DNA from: Synergistaceae bacterium | GTDB taxonomy: Bacteria; Synergistota; Synergistia; Synergistales; Synergistaceae | Reading direction: 5' to 3' | DNA length: 6,302 bases | Assembly: GCA_012727545.1 (NCBI GenBank) | Contig: JAAYHA010000364.1 | Span: forward strand, 1 to 6,302 | In this document: piece after piece, positions 6,126-6,302 of the stretch | Numbering within the stretch: position 1 is the first letter of the stretch | Layout: each line of letters begins with the position of its first letter | The notes under the pieces: model-generated | Told to the model about the DNA's origin: nothing | Database searches by the model: none | What the model saw: only the letters and a program-made list of their open reading frames with translations | Program-made: the position numbers and the translations under genes

Positions 6126-6245
6126 CTATCTCTTCATGATGATCCGCTCTACAGGCAGTCCGTTTTTCATCTCGACTGCTTCAAAGCGTCCTTCCGGCGT
6201 GATCCAGAATGGCGTGCCGGAAATGTATACCAATTTATTACTCAT
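6126..6245 (-). CDS. 39-residue hypothetical small protein
   Basis: A complete small gene on the minus strand: ATG at 6245, TAG at 6128-6126. AAGGAGG (6259-6253) sits at an ideal 7-base spacing, and a TATAAT box lies about 40 bases upstream of the start. The product begins MSNKLVYISG, continues TPFWITPEGR and ends LPVERIIMKR. It is soluble-looking, with no membrane segment, no signal peptide and no cysteine, and is slightly basic. The pattern of aromatic, Gly and Pro residues (Y7, PFW 12-14, PEGRF 17-21) resembles one or two small beta-hairpins. I do not recognise the family. It is convergent with the aminotransferase gene. The strong translation signals make it more than a chance frame, but expression is unproven. 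Confidence 0.6.
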   Translation of the reverse strand: MSNKLVYISGTPFWITPEGRFEAVEMKNGLPVERIIMKR

Positions 6246-6270
6246 TTTTCCACCTCCTTAAACAAAAAGT

Positions 6271-6299
6271 AAACAACCTATATATTATACAGGTTGTTT
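6271..6299. promoter_or_regulatory. inverted repeat around a TATAAT box upstream of the small gene (operator or terminator)
   Basis: AAACAACCT (6271-6279) and AGGTTGTTT (6291-6299) are perfect 9-bp arms with an 11-base AT-rich centre. Read on the minus strand, the centre contains a perfect TATAAT (6289-6284) that would start transcription near 6277, giving a short leader with AAGGAGG. Its -35 box would fall beyond the window edge. The arrangement fits a repressor site straddling the -10 element. Alternatively, the stem is followed by T-rich sequence on both strands, so it could be a terminator from a neighbouring gene. Confidence 0.5.
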
Positions 6300-6302
6300 T
6301 TC

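Noticed and set aside
6076..6261. 61-codon plus-strand frame
   Set aside because: No ribosome binding site, and it is the complement of the 39-codon minus-strand gene, whose signals are much better.

Overview
This 6.3 kb window looks like chromosomal DNA from an anaerobic bacterium. It has moderate GC, strong Shine-Dalgarno sites, TTG start codons, and a Desulfovibrio-type molybdenum aldehyde oxidoreductase next to amino-acid genes. An amino-acid-fermenting anaerobe (Synergistota-like) fits best. Desulfovibrionaceae or Clostridia cannot be excluded without a database comparison. No mobile element, CRISPR array, rRNA or tRNA is visible.

Layout. (1) Positions 1-944, minus strand: azlC and the first 65 codons of azlD. 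These encode a two-part branched-chain amino-acid exporter, translationally coupled by a TGATG overlap. A good sigma70 promoter sits at 979-1008. (2) Positions 945-1465: a dense regulatory intergenic region. It holds the azlC promoter, a cluster of inverted repeats at 1106-1154 over a possible plus-strand promoter, and a structured leader RNA. The leader combines a multi-stem element resembling the Moco/Tuco riboswitch class (about 1188-1308) with a downstream region (1287-1459) that can fold in two mutually exclusive ways, one of which hides the Shine-Dalgarno site of the next gene. (3) Positions 1466-5943, plus strand: a probable three-gene operon. It encodes a 941-aa aldehyde oxidoreductase (two [2Fe-2S] clusters plus molybdopterin domain, no FAD domain), a 138-aa single-domain cupin, and a 383-aa class I PLP aminotransferase. 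(4) Positions 5944-6302: an unexplained long imperfect stem-loop (5998-6058), then a 39-codon minus-strand gene with an ideal ribosome binding site. A perfect inverted repeat surrounds a TATAAT box upstream of that small gene.

How the parts may work together. The molybdoenzyme depends on molybdenum cofactor, so a cofactor-sensing leader RNA in front of it is logical. Transaminase, aldehyde oxidation and a nearby amino-acid exporter together suggest amino-acid catabolism (amino acid to oxo acid to aldehyde to carboxylic acid). The decarboxylation step is not encoded here and the substrate cannot be read from the sequence. The most interesting parts are the leader RNA with its apparent translational switch, the palindrome cluster upstream of it, and the small 39-aa gene.
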